This document shows positions 11,068 to 22,381 of a stretch of 64,000 bases of DNA, piece after piece. The position numbers were made by a program, and so were the translations under genes. The stretch is from Gamarada debralockiae. Taxonomy: Eukaryota > Ascomycota > Leotiomycetes > Helotiales > Hyphodiscaceae. Numbering within the stretch: the stretch's first letter is position 1; every line of letters starts with the position of its first letter. Where the stretch lies: positions 1-64,000 of the forward strand of contig NXFV01000570.1 in NCBI GenBank assembly GCA_002803225.1, written 5' to 3'. Below the pieces are notes generated by a model. It saw only the letters and a program-made list of their open reading frames with translations. It did no database searches and was not told the DNA's origin.

Positions 11068-11119
11068 CACGTGATAACTTGCACGTGATAATGCATGGAC
11101 CCACGTGCTTTCCCACGTG
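11068..11119. promoter_or_regulatory. Cluster of four CACGTG E-boxes upstream of NOP16
   Basis: Palindromic CACGTG occurs at 11068-11073, 11082-11087, 11102-11107 and 11114-11119, four times in 52 bases and 108-159 bases upstream of the NOP16 start codon. CACGTG is the classic bHLH site (Cbf1-, Ino2/4- or SREBP-type). Random expectation is about one per 4 kb, so the cluster is very likely functional; which bHLH factor binds is unknown. Confidence 0.7.
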
Positions 11120-14100
11120 CTCTCCTTTTTCACAGAACGATCCTTTCTGATTCACTTCTGTCATCAGCAGTGACCCCCACGCTCATATCTGCATCGAAAC
11201 TCTGTTTCCAAATTCCCCCTTGATGCTCAGAGTCCCCGACGTCACCATTGGAACTCTCTTGCACACACCCTCTCAGGATAGACATGACAGCTCGTCTCGT
11301 CAACATGACCAGCACCCCATTTTTGGCTTTTCCTCTCATCGCCATCATCATGAACGATGTCGACTCCTTCACTAAAATGAATACAAATCATGTGCGCCCC
11401 CCTCGTTCTAACGACCTTGGAATTGAGGCAAGAGATCGACAAAAGAGGAAGGTAACGTTACAAGACCAGCAACCTAATCGTTCGCGCCACAAATCTCGAT
11501 CTCGCCTCAGACTCGCCCGTGGCCTTAGCTATTGTGCGCTATAGACAGGAGAAAAAAAAAAGTGTCGAATCAGCGGTGACGGGCGAAGGGTGGGACAACT
11601 ACGCCGTACTGGTGGAGCGCTGTGATCTGATTGCGATCCTTTCATTTTGCGCGTACAGAGCCTGCGACGAATGAGAGCGTGCTGCTCGCAGCGCGGTTCC
11701 GTTTTGGGAAAACATCGATATGGCAAGTTTAACCTAATCATATGCTTGGACTTTTGGCATGGTGCTGCTGGAAGCGAAAACGATGCTTGAAGTCCTGGAA
11801 TCCGAACTTCCACGAGGCTTGTGTGCCTGTCTGTCGAGTGTCGTTGCTGTCACTGCTTGTCATCTGCTTGTCAGACTGCGAGGTTCGTGGAATCTGAGAC
11901 AACACGAGATGTGACGGAGATATGTCCCAAAACGCACTCGAATCGTGCAGAGAAGGAGGCTAGATGAGCTAGAAGGTAGGTTAGCTTTCTTGGCGCTTCT
12001 TTGAATTGTTCCCCGCACTGGCTGAGGGAGTATTAATACCATTCAGTTCAAAATTTCGGCATTTGAAACGTTGATTTGAGAATCAGGTTGAGCCCGTTGA
12101 GCTGGCGAATTCTTAATTTCTCCCTTTGATGAGGCGCCGCGGAGAGGGTCTCCTCGGTGGAAAGTAGTTTTTGAGCTACCACAGAACTAAAGATTGACAG
12201 CGCCAGCACGCGATAACAGCGTTTACGTGATGGAGACAGAAGGATTACTCGAGGCGCATCTCATCCAAGGATTACATGAAAACACATGTCAGCGATTCAG
12301 GGGTGATGAGGGATTCGCACAACGATTGGCTGCGGCCAGGAAATAAATGCAGATGGCAGGTCTCCCGGAAGCAAGGGTTGTCCGCAGGTCAACCACCACC
12401 AGCCCGTGGAAGCTGCATGGAAGGTTTTGCAAGCCACAATGGAAGCCGCCGAAGAACGATTGCTCTTTCTAGTGCGTCTCCACTTTGAGATAGCGTGCTG
12501 AAGGCGGCATTTTAAACCCTGCTTTTCAACCGGCTGACAGGGGAGGTCAGACAGACAGCTCTTCTGATTCGGCGGCGGGGAGGAGGCCATTCGGGAAACA
12601 AAAATACAAGTAGTGGCAGCATTTCGATGCGCCTTCGTTGTGCAAGCCCTGCAGAAATTCCAAGCATGTCGACCTGAATTTGGGATGGGATGAGGGGGTC
12701 CACAGCCTGTACAGAGAAGAAGGAGGTGTCCCTGAGCAGAAAGCGTGGGACTGGTCTCTCCACGCCAATGGAAAAGTCTTGACCAAGCGTCGCTAAGCGC
12801 AAGAACCGGATCAGCAAGCCTATGGTGATGGTTGTTATCCGTGGGATCGCGAACCGAAGGACCATTAGAGAATGGCGATCGTGAGGGGTCCAGAATACTA
12901 GTAGGGAGAGGGGTCTCGGGCTCTCCTAAATCCATCCGTCTGCGTGCGTGTGCTCTCGCATGAATTTCGTTACCGTGTCGCCAGCTGTATCAAAATTGAA
13001 AGCCTTCAAAAGGGGTCTCGATTCTCACACATCGCCAACAAAAAATACTGAAACCTCCAGTATGCGCGAATTAATTAAGTTGGCAAATACAAACTATCAC
13101 TGACGGTGTGTCCAAATGACACGGTATTCTGTACTTCCCCTCTCCTCCAAAGCTTCATCCACGTCGACGACCCTAGCAGAGTGCATCGTCCAATGCAATG
13201 CTCATCAGTTGCCCCTCACATCGCGCATCTACTGCATGTTCTTATCTTTATCCCTCGTCAGTAATTGCTTATCGCTGCAACCTCCAGCGCTTGTGCCTTG
13301 AGCGTACATGCTTGGTATCCGTCCATACAGGTATCTCGAACGCTGATATCCCAGAAATAACCCATGTTCTGTCATTGGTATCCTCGTCAATATTCATTTA
13401 TTCGCAGATGCAGGCGGTCTTGTCTCCGAGACTTCCAGAGAGCCTTTGACTCTCGATGCGACGCGGGTGATGCGGTCACTGCGCGCTGAGAGGCGGGCGC
13501 GCAAAAATCCCTTCGAAACGCCATCATAAAACGGCCTGACGAATTCAAGCATTCGCACGGCATTGCCGCAGAGCCACATCTGCCATTTTGCCTCCCCACC
13601 CACCACCAACCCTCGCTCCCTGCAATAATCGCCGTCAAATGGCTGCTTGACGCCAGTGGCTGAGATTTTCGAAAGCCCGTTCCATCATCCTTTTTGCTTG
13701 CTTATTCGTTTCGCCCTCATCTCCGTTAATGCAGACTTCAAAACTGCGCTACGATTTCTATCTAACTTAAAAGCTTCACTATCCTGCGATGGCAGTGCGG
13801 GGTTTAGCAGCCGGAACTTTGTACGTAGAACACTAAAATCCCCCTTTATGGGCCGAACTCAATACCACGGATAAATCGCGTGCGAAGCATGAACTTGTCG
13901 AACAGACAGTATGGACCGTTTCTTTCGGTCGGTACAGTTAAAAACCTCAATGCCATCTCCATTTCGAACCCAAAAGTGCTCCATAATTCATATGGGAATC
14001 CCATCGGCCACCGCGAGATAAACGTTACCGATGTTGAACCTTCAAGAGGAGGATCTAGTTGTACAAGCATCACCCGGCATATCAGATTTCACATGGCAGT

Positions 14101-14846
14101 TGGGAGGCAAATCAAGCAAGAAAAGACGGGCTCGGTGATTTTGTAGAACGTTAAGCTTATAATTATCTTGAAACCTTCAAGCCATCAAGCCTCGTTCCTT
14201 CTTGGAACTTCCCTTTGAGATGGAGGCTTGTGATCATCATCAGCTCATAGCACTTCCTGCGAGACATTTCCCACGGAAAGCCTATATCGACGAGATATCG
14301 GACAGGGAACCAGGGCAGAGACATCTAAAGGGGGGTAGGCTCAGCAGCAAGAGGAGGAGAAGATGCATGCATGGAAGGCTGCAGTGTGCTTCTTCGCAGT
14401 CTTCCACTCACTCTGATTTGTCCCCTCCTCGGGGTGGCAGTTGAATTGGTCCTCGGTTCGTAGGGTAGTGCCTGGGCTGCCAGTGGCCTTGATCTTTGGA
14501 GGCCCTTGTAGACCATCCACAACCCACTCGCCCCCCCTTGCAAAGCCGCTGTGCTGATCTCCATCTTTGCTGAAAAGGCGCCTGGCGCCATTCACCAACG
14601 CGGACCCATCTCTAGCCCATGGACCACCTCATAATTGATTCGAATGCCCACACTATTACTTACCTAGACAAATCCACCTGCAAACCTCATCGAGACGTTA
14701 CGCCCACAAGTTCTTTCTTAAGCTCCTTCCTCCATACGAATTCCATTACTTCACACCGTACCTTCTTTATAGATTTTGCCTCAATGTACGCATCACTATT
14801 AACTTACGATTAATTTTACCTCAATTCATCTCCATCTTTTGTTAAG
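11120..14846. other. Long intergenic region upstream of the Zn2Cys6 gene
   Basis: About 3.7 kb. I see no recognisable gene. A 212-residue minus frame at 12297-12935 is Pro/Ser/His-rich, overlaps two further open frames and has no domain. The 1.5-2 kb before 14847 is probably the promoter and leader of the regulator. Confidence 0.45.
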
Positions 14847-17508
14847 ATGACTTTACCTGTCGCATGTCCTCCTTCCTCTTGTGCTTCCTCAGACCCGCCG
14901 ACAGTACCACAACGCAAGCGGCGTCGAAGAGCTCCAGCTAGTGGTGCCTCGGACGATTGCTTCGCTTGTACCAAACGCAACACCAAATGCGACCGACGAC
15001 GACCATATTGTTCACAATGTCTGGAAGTTGGGAAGGAATGTTCAGGATACAAAACCCAATTGACTTGGGGAGTGGGAGTGGCAAGTCGGGGAAAATTAAG
15101 GGGATTGTCTTTACCTGTTGCGAGATCTGCGGCAGCTCCCAAGAGCCCTCCGGCGCCGAGACCTCGAGCTTCGTCGACGATATCTCAAAAGAATGAGGAC
15201 AATGTCAAAATCAAGATGGAGTCTATGCGTGGCGGATCTCCTATGCCCGGAAACCCATTCACGACGTATGATTTCGTCAATATGGCCCCTCGTGGTGTCG
15301 CGAACCCCTCCATGCAACAGATGCCCAACGAGTGGAATATGGCCGTCTCTCATGACTATCCAATACAAGACTACCACCAAGATCCCATGAATCATCAAAG
15401 ACAATTACCACAGTTACATCGATTACATACTCTCAGTCTTGGAAGAGGAGACGGGTTGGCTCTCTCAAGTTCCCTGGACTCAATGAGCGCATATGCCGAA
15501 AGCGACTATGCCTCTCCAATCAGCCAATCGTTCCCGGACAATGATATCCCATATCTGAATAGTCCAGTCCCAATATATAACAGCTTCTCGTCTCGAAATT
15601 CGACAGCGGACAGTCCCGTGGCTGGTATGATGGGAGATTCACGTGGTCCGACCTCATGTCCAGATAATTTCTATGCTCAATCAGAAATGAGCTCCAGTAT
15701 CAGTTCCCACCAAAATCTTTATGATATTGCTGAGAGTCGTCAGCATCAACCGTCGCCAGCGGCTGCCGATTTCTTTTACGATGACGATATGCTGGGTAAG
15801 TTCCTTTCCGTTCAGGCTATATTACCTGCATCACTAACATTATTCAGGTGGACCACGAACGTCGCACGATTTGGAAGTGTATGCTACCAGTGCTCGATCC
15901 AGCCATTTTGGATGGACCTCAGTTAATGATGATGAAGTAGCCTCTCAAGCCGCTTCAGAGGCTGATACCTACCACATGAACGGCCAAGACTCCATGTCAT
16001 CTTCGCTTTCGGACATCTCACCCCGCGTCTCCTTCTTCCTCGATTACTATGAAAAGATCATTTGTCCATCCGTCGTGGTTATCGATAGTCCCAGCAATCC
16101 GTATCGAGAACACATTCTCGCTCTTGCTCAGACAAGCCAAAGTCTGCAACATGCCATCTGTGCACTTGCTGCATGTAATCTTCGGATGAAGCGAAAGCAG
16201 TCTCTTGGTCAAGATCACTGGCGACAACAACCACAGGAACTTGAGCTCCAAGACCACATCAATGGCCCATCGTCACGGCCTACGGCTATTCGAAGGACAT
16301 CGAATCACCCCTTGTCGCCCGAGACTCAGCCCAGCGACTCTTCCCTTCAAGAGGAGTATCAACATCGCTCCCTCGCTGTTTCTCTTCTCAATCAACAACT
16401 CAGCGATCCATCAAGAGCTCGCCACGATTGCGTCCTTGCAACTCTCTTCATCCTCTGCCACTACCGCATGTGCGAATCAGGCATTGCACAATTCCGAACT
16501 CAGTTTGCCGGAGTGAAGAAGATCCTTGGTATGCGTGAATCAGGCGTTGAGACCGGAAACTGGGGCTGGATGGAGACTCTGTTTACCTACTTCGACGGTA
16601 TCGCCGCCTCGATCAACGATCGTGAAGCTCAACTACGTGGTGGATATCTGGAAATGATCGCCAACCCAATGAATCCCGACCATGCCCTTGAGAATATGGC
16701 AGGCTGCGATTCTATCCTCTTCAAAACGATCGGCAAACTCGGTCGTCTCAACCTTCTCTGCCAACACCGCCCCGTTCTGTCCGAACACCCCTCTTCCAAC
16801 CTCCGACTCCGCCAGTCCGCACCACCCCAACCTCGACCAGGACTCGCGGGACAGGCACTCGCCGATTTCTACAACCTCCACGCACATAACTTTGATGGGA
16901 ACGGATTTGCATCCACTCTTGACGACGATGCATCCTTTCCAATACTAACTTCTACTTCATCACACGATGACTTGAGAACGACGTTCTGGACCGAATGGAA
17001 ATCTGCCCGTCTCGCTCTCCAGGAATGGGAGTTCGATCCCTCGCGCCTCGTCGCTACACTTCCCACTACGCCTTCTCCCACCCAACTCCGCGATTTTGGC
17101 TACATCTCAGAAGCGTTCCGCTACTCTGCACTGCTCTACACCGAACGTCTCGCCTGTCCCAACCTTCCCTCCTCGCATCTCAATTTCCAGAATTTGGTTT
17201 CACAAGTCTTGTTCTATGTCACGAGCCTAGAGCAAGGAAGTGGATGCGAGAAATTCTTGCTATGGCCGCTGTTTATCAGTGGAAGTGAGTGTGTTAATGA
17301 GTTGCAGCAAAATATTGTGAGGACGAAATGCAGAGAGATCATGGGGCGCAGTGGGTACTTGAACAATCTTGCCGGACTGGAGGTGTTGGAGAAGCTATGG
17401 GCAGAGAAGGAGGATGGTGCTGTTGGTGATAGTAGGGCGGCGTTGGGTGGGCCGTTCAGATGGACGAGACATATGGAGGGTGTGGAGGGGGAGTGGATTA
17501 TGGTTTGA
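14847..17508 (+). CDS. Zn(II)2Cys6 transcription factor, Acr-2/Moc3-like
   Basis: Two exons (14847-15795 and 15848-17508) with a 52-base intron (GTAAGT, CTAAC branch, CAG) encode 869 residues. The zinc cluster lies at residues 38-65: CFACTKRNTKCD, then PYCSQCLEVGKEC. It is followed by GYKTQLTWGVGVASRGKLRG, a block I associate with the Acr-2/Moc3 group of fungal C6 regulators. A basic run (QRKRRRR) precedes the cluster. Residues ~100-310 are a Ser/Pro/Gln-rich disordered linker. The second half is a helical Fungal_trans-type region with ISPRVSFFLDYYEKIICPSV, LRMKRKQSLG and FILCHYRMCESGIAQF. The family assignment is moderate. S. pombe Moc3 is linked to sexual development and stress and Neurospora acr-2 to acriflavine resistance; the role here is not inferable from sequence. 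Confidence 0.85.
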
Positions 17509-18231
17509 TGGATGGATGTGTGCTTGTTGTGTGTTATGATTGCACGATCATGAGTGACGAGGCATGAAAGACGAGCGACGAGCGACGATGGGGCCATCAA
17601 GAGATGAAGAGTGATGAGTGCGTTTACGACTCAACAGTCAGTGATTGAAGTTCACGAAGGAAAGGGTCACGGGCTGGATCAAGCGTCATGTAAAACGGTA
17701 TCAGCGCATAACTTCGGTGTACATGTGGGTTCGGGGTGAGCTGGACAACAGCAAGCAGGCGCAGGACGGATACTTTGGGTAATGCATAATGCTAGACGAT
17801 CGACAGGAAGACGGAACGAGTAGGCAAGCAGATCTCCCCACCCATATATACAGGTAACCAATACCCTGAATATGAATATAAAATTTCAAAACACAACCCC
17901 TCTTGCTTCATCCATGTCCTTTTCGTCTCCTTTCACTCATTCGATTCACGCCCGATTCTAATTGATGACGCTTTACCTCCCAGCCCCATTGCATTCCGTC
18001 AGGTTTCTCATAGTCGAGAAATTGACATGGCTTCAAGAAATTTCAGGCTCCCCCTCCTTGCATCACTCCCGTGGCGGAGGCGTCCGAAGGCGGTTGCCAC
18101 GTGATTTTGGGTCTCTACAGCCAGCGACACAAGTGGCTTTCTCACCCACCTGTCTTCTTCCCCTATTCCCGACTTTTGTTCCTCCATTTTAGATCTCCGT
18201 CTCTCATTCTCAATCGCTCACTTCATATTAA
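17509..18231. other. Intergenic
   Basis: 3' flank of the Zn2Cys6 gene followed by pyrimidine-rich sequence. A TATA-like ATATAAAA at about 17876 is followed by CT-rich sequence, a pattern common in fungal promoters, which might serve the open frame starting near 18232. Confidence 0.35.
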
Positions 18232-18705
18232 AGACCAAATCTTGACCATGACCGCCTCCCTTGTACCTTAACCACACCAGAACCCAACCCCTTCTGGTGT
18301 GCATCCGCCGAAGCACAAGCTGCTTTTGACCGCGGAGAATTTAACCTTGACCCAGACATATATCTAGAGCTAGACGAATACCTCAATAATCCTAAAACCT
18401 CTCTTCCCGAGCTCGAAGGTCTTGGGTGTGCGTCCGATCAAGTGCAAGCGGCTTTTGATAGAGCCAAATTGACCGTAGCAGCTATTGTCCTATTTGGCAT
18501 TGATTCCGGTAACAATTATTCTAGTGTGGATTATTTGGAAGATGATAGGGATTGTGGGACAGGTGTGGGAGATGGATGGGAAGGGAATGGGATGATGACG
18601 AGAGATTTGGACGGGAGTGGCAGTCGGCCCTTTGAGGAAAGATGGGGGTGGGTATGGAGAGGAATTGAGGAAGGGAAGCATGGATGGGGAGAAGAGGAGG
18701 GTTGA
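18232..18705 (+). CDS. Unrecognised small open frame with an internal peptide repeat
   Basis: An open frame of ~158 codons lacking a usable ATG at its start (the ATG at 18248 is in another frame and stops after seven codons). The reading includes WCASAEAQAAFDRGEF, then DPDIYLELDEYLNNPK, then GCASDQVQAAFDRAKL, so a ~14-residue unit (CAS..QAAFDR) is repeated about 46 residues later. The tail is Gly/Trp/Asp/Glu-rich. It could be an exon of a small protein whose first exon I cannot find, or a decayed gene. I do not recognise the family. Composition and codon use are coding-like in the first half and doubtful in the second. Confidence 0.3.
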   Translation, partial: RPNLDHDRLPCTLTTPEPNPFWCASAEAQAAFDRGEFNLDPDIYLELDEYLNNPKTSLPELEGLGCASDQVQAAFDRAKLTVAAIVLFGIDSGNNYSSVDYLEDDRDCGTGVGDGWEGNGMMTRDLDGSGSRPFEERWGWVWRGIEEGKHGWGEEEG

Positions 18706-18948
18706 GGAGGAGAGTGGTTGGTATCATGTGATGGCGGCGGATGAGGAAGAATGAGAATGAATGGATGGGTATTGGAGGTTCGTGAAGGGATCTTGGATTG
18801 AAGAATAATCCCTTACAATTCATGCCCTCCCAAATTCTCAACCAATTCTATGCCGCTAAGTCAAGCCATACTAAAAAACCGACCTTGTCCTATCCGTTTC
18901 CCCCTCCCTATTCCCATGATTCATCGAGCGCTGAAGTAACAGCTTTCT

Positions 18949-20315
18949 TTACGGGGCACCCAACGTTGTTGAAGATCGGGTTAAGCTTTCCGGGAGCCCT
19001 GTTGGAAGGTGGATGGGAAGGTCCGCAACGTTAATCTCAGATGGAACAGCACCAAAGACTTGCTGGTACAGGAAGCAAGAGAAGTCCGCAGGGTCGGTCG
19101 AGGTAGCTTTGTTGGAGGTGTTCGTATGCATAGCATCGAAGTTTCCTGGGCTGACGTTGCCACCTAGCGAAACCTAGCAGCTCGTCAGTAAATTTTGTCA
19201 GACTATTTTTTGGAAGACGCCTACAGGAGAAACTTGGTGCATCTTGCCGATTTCAGCTCCAGTGAGCTGCAATTCGTATGGAATAATACGGTTCCTCAAT
19301 CCCGGAGGAGCACGCTCGCCAATGTACTCTCACTCATCGCCGTTCTTCTAGACAACGGAGAAGGAGGTCATGGTTGCCTCATCAGAGCATTTCTGCTACT
19401 AAAGAACAACTCATACAAGGAAGGTGCAGCCCCATACAACAGAAAGGATCCACACCGAAGAGGTTGAGGTTTGTTCATCATTCTCTCTTGCCATCTTTGA
19501 GTACGGTACGTGCTCAGCTGCTTGACGCTGCAGTTGCCTTTACAGTAGCCAAGCATCTCGGTGAACAATATGCTGTTGAGGGAGTAGTCGTCTCCCTTTC
19601 CGAGGAAGTAGTCTTTTCGTGTCAAACTGTTGTCGGCTTCAAATTGTTGTGGCCATCCAATCCTGCGAGGAGCCGAGAAGAGGGGCACCGAAGATGACAG
19701 TTTGTGAGGTGGCGTAGCAGCCAAGGGACATCTTGGTGGTGACAGTGTCGCCGTCGAGCTACTCCAAAGACGGCAAGTGCCACGGCCAAGTCATAGGCGA
19801 CGAAACCGTGGTTGGCGGCGGCGTTGAGTCCGGGACATGGTCCTCGAATGTCCTTTGAGAAGCCTGGTGCAATGGACATGTGGTCGGTATTACCATCTGC
19901 TGGGACTTGGATTCCTCCTTTGCCAGTACCGGGGCCAAGGGTACCGGTTGCGCTCAAGGATGGATACTCCTTTGAAAGAGAAACTACTAGGACGGGGTTA
20001 GGACTTTGAAAATCTCAGAGTCAGCAATTGCTCAAAAGAATTGAAAGATTAGAGTTAAGCGGGCTTCGTGAGTTTCGATACTCTCTATAGGGTAGATATC
20101 GGGAGTAAAACTCTAGAATCCGCCAGAATATGAGAATTATTTCTTTGAGAAATGCATACTTGTTTGGACAGGTCCCAACAGCTGACATGTTAAAGTCTTG
20201 CTTGGGCTTGGCGCTTCTCGTGGGTTGCGTTGGGGATGCTCTCATTGCCCTTGAATGTGTAGGCCGCGACAGTCTCAGCCACGAGGGCTGCGACGAGGAG
20301 ATTGTATCGCATCAT
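18949..20315 (-). pseudogene. Decayed heme-thiolate peroxidase (chloroperoxidase/peroxygenase family)
   Basis: Remains of a secreted Peroxidase_2 (PF01328) gene. The start at 20315 (MMRYNLLVAALVAETVAAYTF) is a signal peptide. Further on, one frame has the family's heme-ligand motif GPCPGLNAAANHGF, which includes the proximal Cys, followed after a deletion by YDLAVALAVFG. The next frame has DGDTVTTKMSLGC. Later phrases in shifting frames are FEADNSLTRKDYFLGKGDD, LSTYRTQRWQERM, LYGAAPSLYELF, and at the C-terminus STDPADFSCFLYQQVFG. Motif order is that of fungal extracellular peroxygenase-like proteins. At least four frame breaks are needed to read it through, and ~20 residues after ANHGF are missing. 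Introns explain some but not all breaks. The product would have been a secreted oxidoreductase; it is probably not made. Confidence 0.8.
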
Positions 20316-22381
20316 AGACTTTGAATGAATGACATATTGGTGCGGGATGCTTGACTGAGGTAAGGTAGGATGCTGTTGGGTCTGGTTCTCCTTAAAAATA
20401 TTGCCCGGGAACCGCTCGAGAAATTTAGTGGGCCGTAACTCGGCTCCCCAAGCCACTCACCTCATTCTACAGTTAAATTCCCCTCCACAATCTCAAATGC
20501 CTTGCATAGAAAAGCCTCCAAGTGAGGTAGAGACCGAGGGCGTCCGAGGCTCAATAATTGGAAGAATATTATTCGCGGTGGAAGCGAGTTCTCCCGTAAA
20601 ATATCAAATTCGAGATGGGATAGAGGCGGTTGGGATGATTGGCCTGGCCTAGTTACTACCGAAACCACTCGGACTTTTCACTCCCGCCCGCGATTTCTAG
20701 TTACTTTTCCTAATTCAGTAGACTCTAAGGACCTAATCATGAAACATGAAATTAAGTCTAGGGCCGAGAGTTGGCGTACTGTAGTGCCGAGGCTGGGCTA
20801 ACGCTCCAGTGGGGCGGATATTCGCGATTCTCACCATGTTGGTATCACTAGTCGACTATCGTCTCAAAAATTTTAAGCCTATTATTAACCTTAGTCACGG
20901 AAGCTTCTTATACGCTGTTGAAAAGGCTCATTGACGTAGGAGTAATCGAGTTCTCAAATAGGAGCAACTCAAAGGGATGTTCAAACAGGAGAATTGATCG
21001 ATAGCTTGCCTTGATAGACACTGAAACATACATTATTCAGAGTAGAATTATTGACAACAACTCTTTGAGCCTATCGTAAAAGCATCTTTCAGTTAAGTTG
21101 TGTAAGATTCGTAGTCCCTGCCAAGACGGTGCGAAAAGCTAAGATGGGACCCCAAATGAGTCGAAACGACAATTCAAATTACCTGCAGCTGATTTGTTAC
21201 TTACTGAAAGAAGCCTTTAATCTCATCTGAGATTTCACGTCGATATTGGTTCTCTGGTGGAAAACAGATATGGAAACTATTATTCTCGACAGCACCACAG
21301 CGATCATTGATCCTTGCAGGTCATTCGTCTCCGTGGAAAGTTCCAATCAACAGCTAATGTTGAAATTTCAGCATTGTATCCTCAAATGCGAAGCTCTATT
21401 ATCCAGCCTACGGATCAGCGGACGCCATCCTCCATTGTCTTCACTTGGACACTGTCGCCATCTCCTCTCTCCGAGAAGCTTCCTACTCGTATAGTGCGTT
21501 CTAACAGCTACACTTCGTCATACCAAAATGTTCGTCATTGGCTCCCAACTTGTATACATCTAGTCCTTTCTCCCTGGAGAATATCGCAACTAAATTAGGC
21601 GCGGGCTTTCTCGGTCCGAAAGACACCAGGATAACTCCCCGTGAGAGCAGGAAGTCAGTTTTGTCCAAGTCACCTGAGTAAATCTTGGCGGATGAACGGA
21701 CGGTTAAAAACGCGCCCGCTGATTGATGGCCACTCAGATGCCGGCTCTTGTCATCCGAAATCGATTCAAATTTGGTGGACTGCGGGTTATTAAGGTTATC
21801 GATCGAACGACCACAGTGCATCTTTGCTCTGCCGGATTTTCGCCCCAATCATCTTTCTTCGCTATGCTAGGTTCTCTCCTAAGCGACGACGGCGCTCTGC
21901 TGTTATATTGGGCCTTTTCTAAAGTTTCATTTTGGATAAGAGGCTTCGTCATCCTTTCAATGTCGGTAGACAGCCGTTGCGGAGTTCGGAAACTTGGTAT
22001 ACCTCTTACTAGGATGCATCGGAGCGGCTTCCCAAAACTGATGATCACATCCATGCTGTCGTTACACGTGAAGCTTATTCCACCATGCTCTCTGTTCTAT
22101 TGATACCGGAAAGCTCATATCCGTGATGGCTTGGCGGCTGGATATCATAACGGTCCTGCGGTCCGCATCTTGAAGGTGAGACTCTTGCGATTTGATCAAT
22201 TTCAAAATGGTCGGAATTCGCATTCGAGATCAACTGTGCCTGTAAATATTGAGCCAGCTGATAGAGCTGCCCACGGTTGGTTTTGATATTTTAGGCAAGT
22301 GGAATTCCACATTTCTTCTAAGTTTGTAACCCTTCTTGGTCTCCTTTCAGCTTCTCTGCCCCTCTTTCACTTTCCCACACA
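20316..22381. other. Intergenic
   Basis: About 2 kb of moderately AT-rich sequence with stop codons in all frames; the largest open frame (21723-22103) matches nothing I recognise. The last few hundred bases presumably hold the endoglucanase promoter. Confidence 0.5.

Noticed and set aside
12297..12935. 212-residue minus-strand open frame starting with ATG
   Set aside because: No domain, Pro/His/Ser-rich, overlaps two other open frames in the same region, and no neighbours or signals support it. It cannot be excluded without transcripts.
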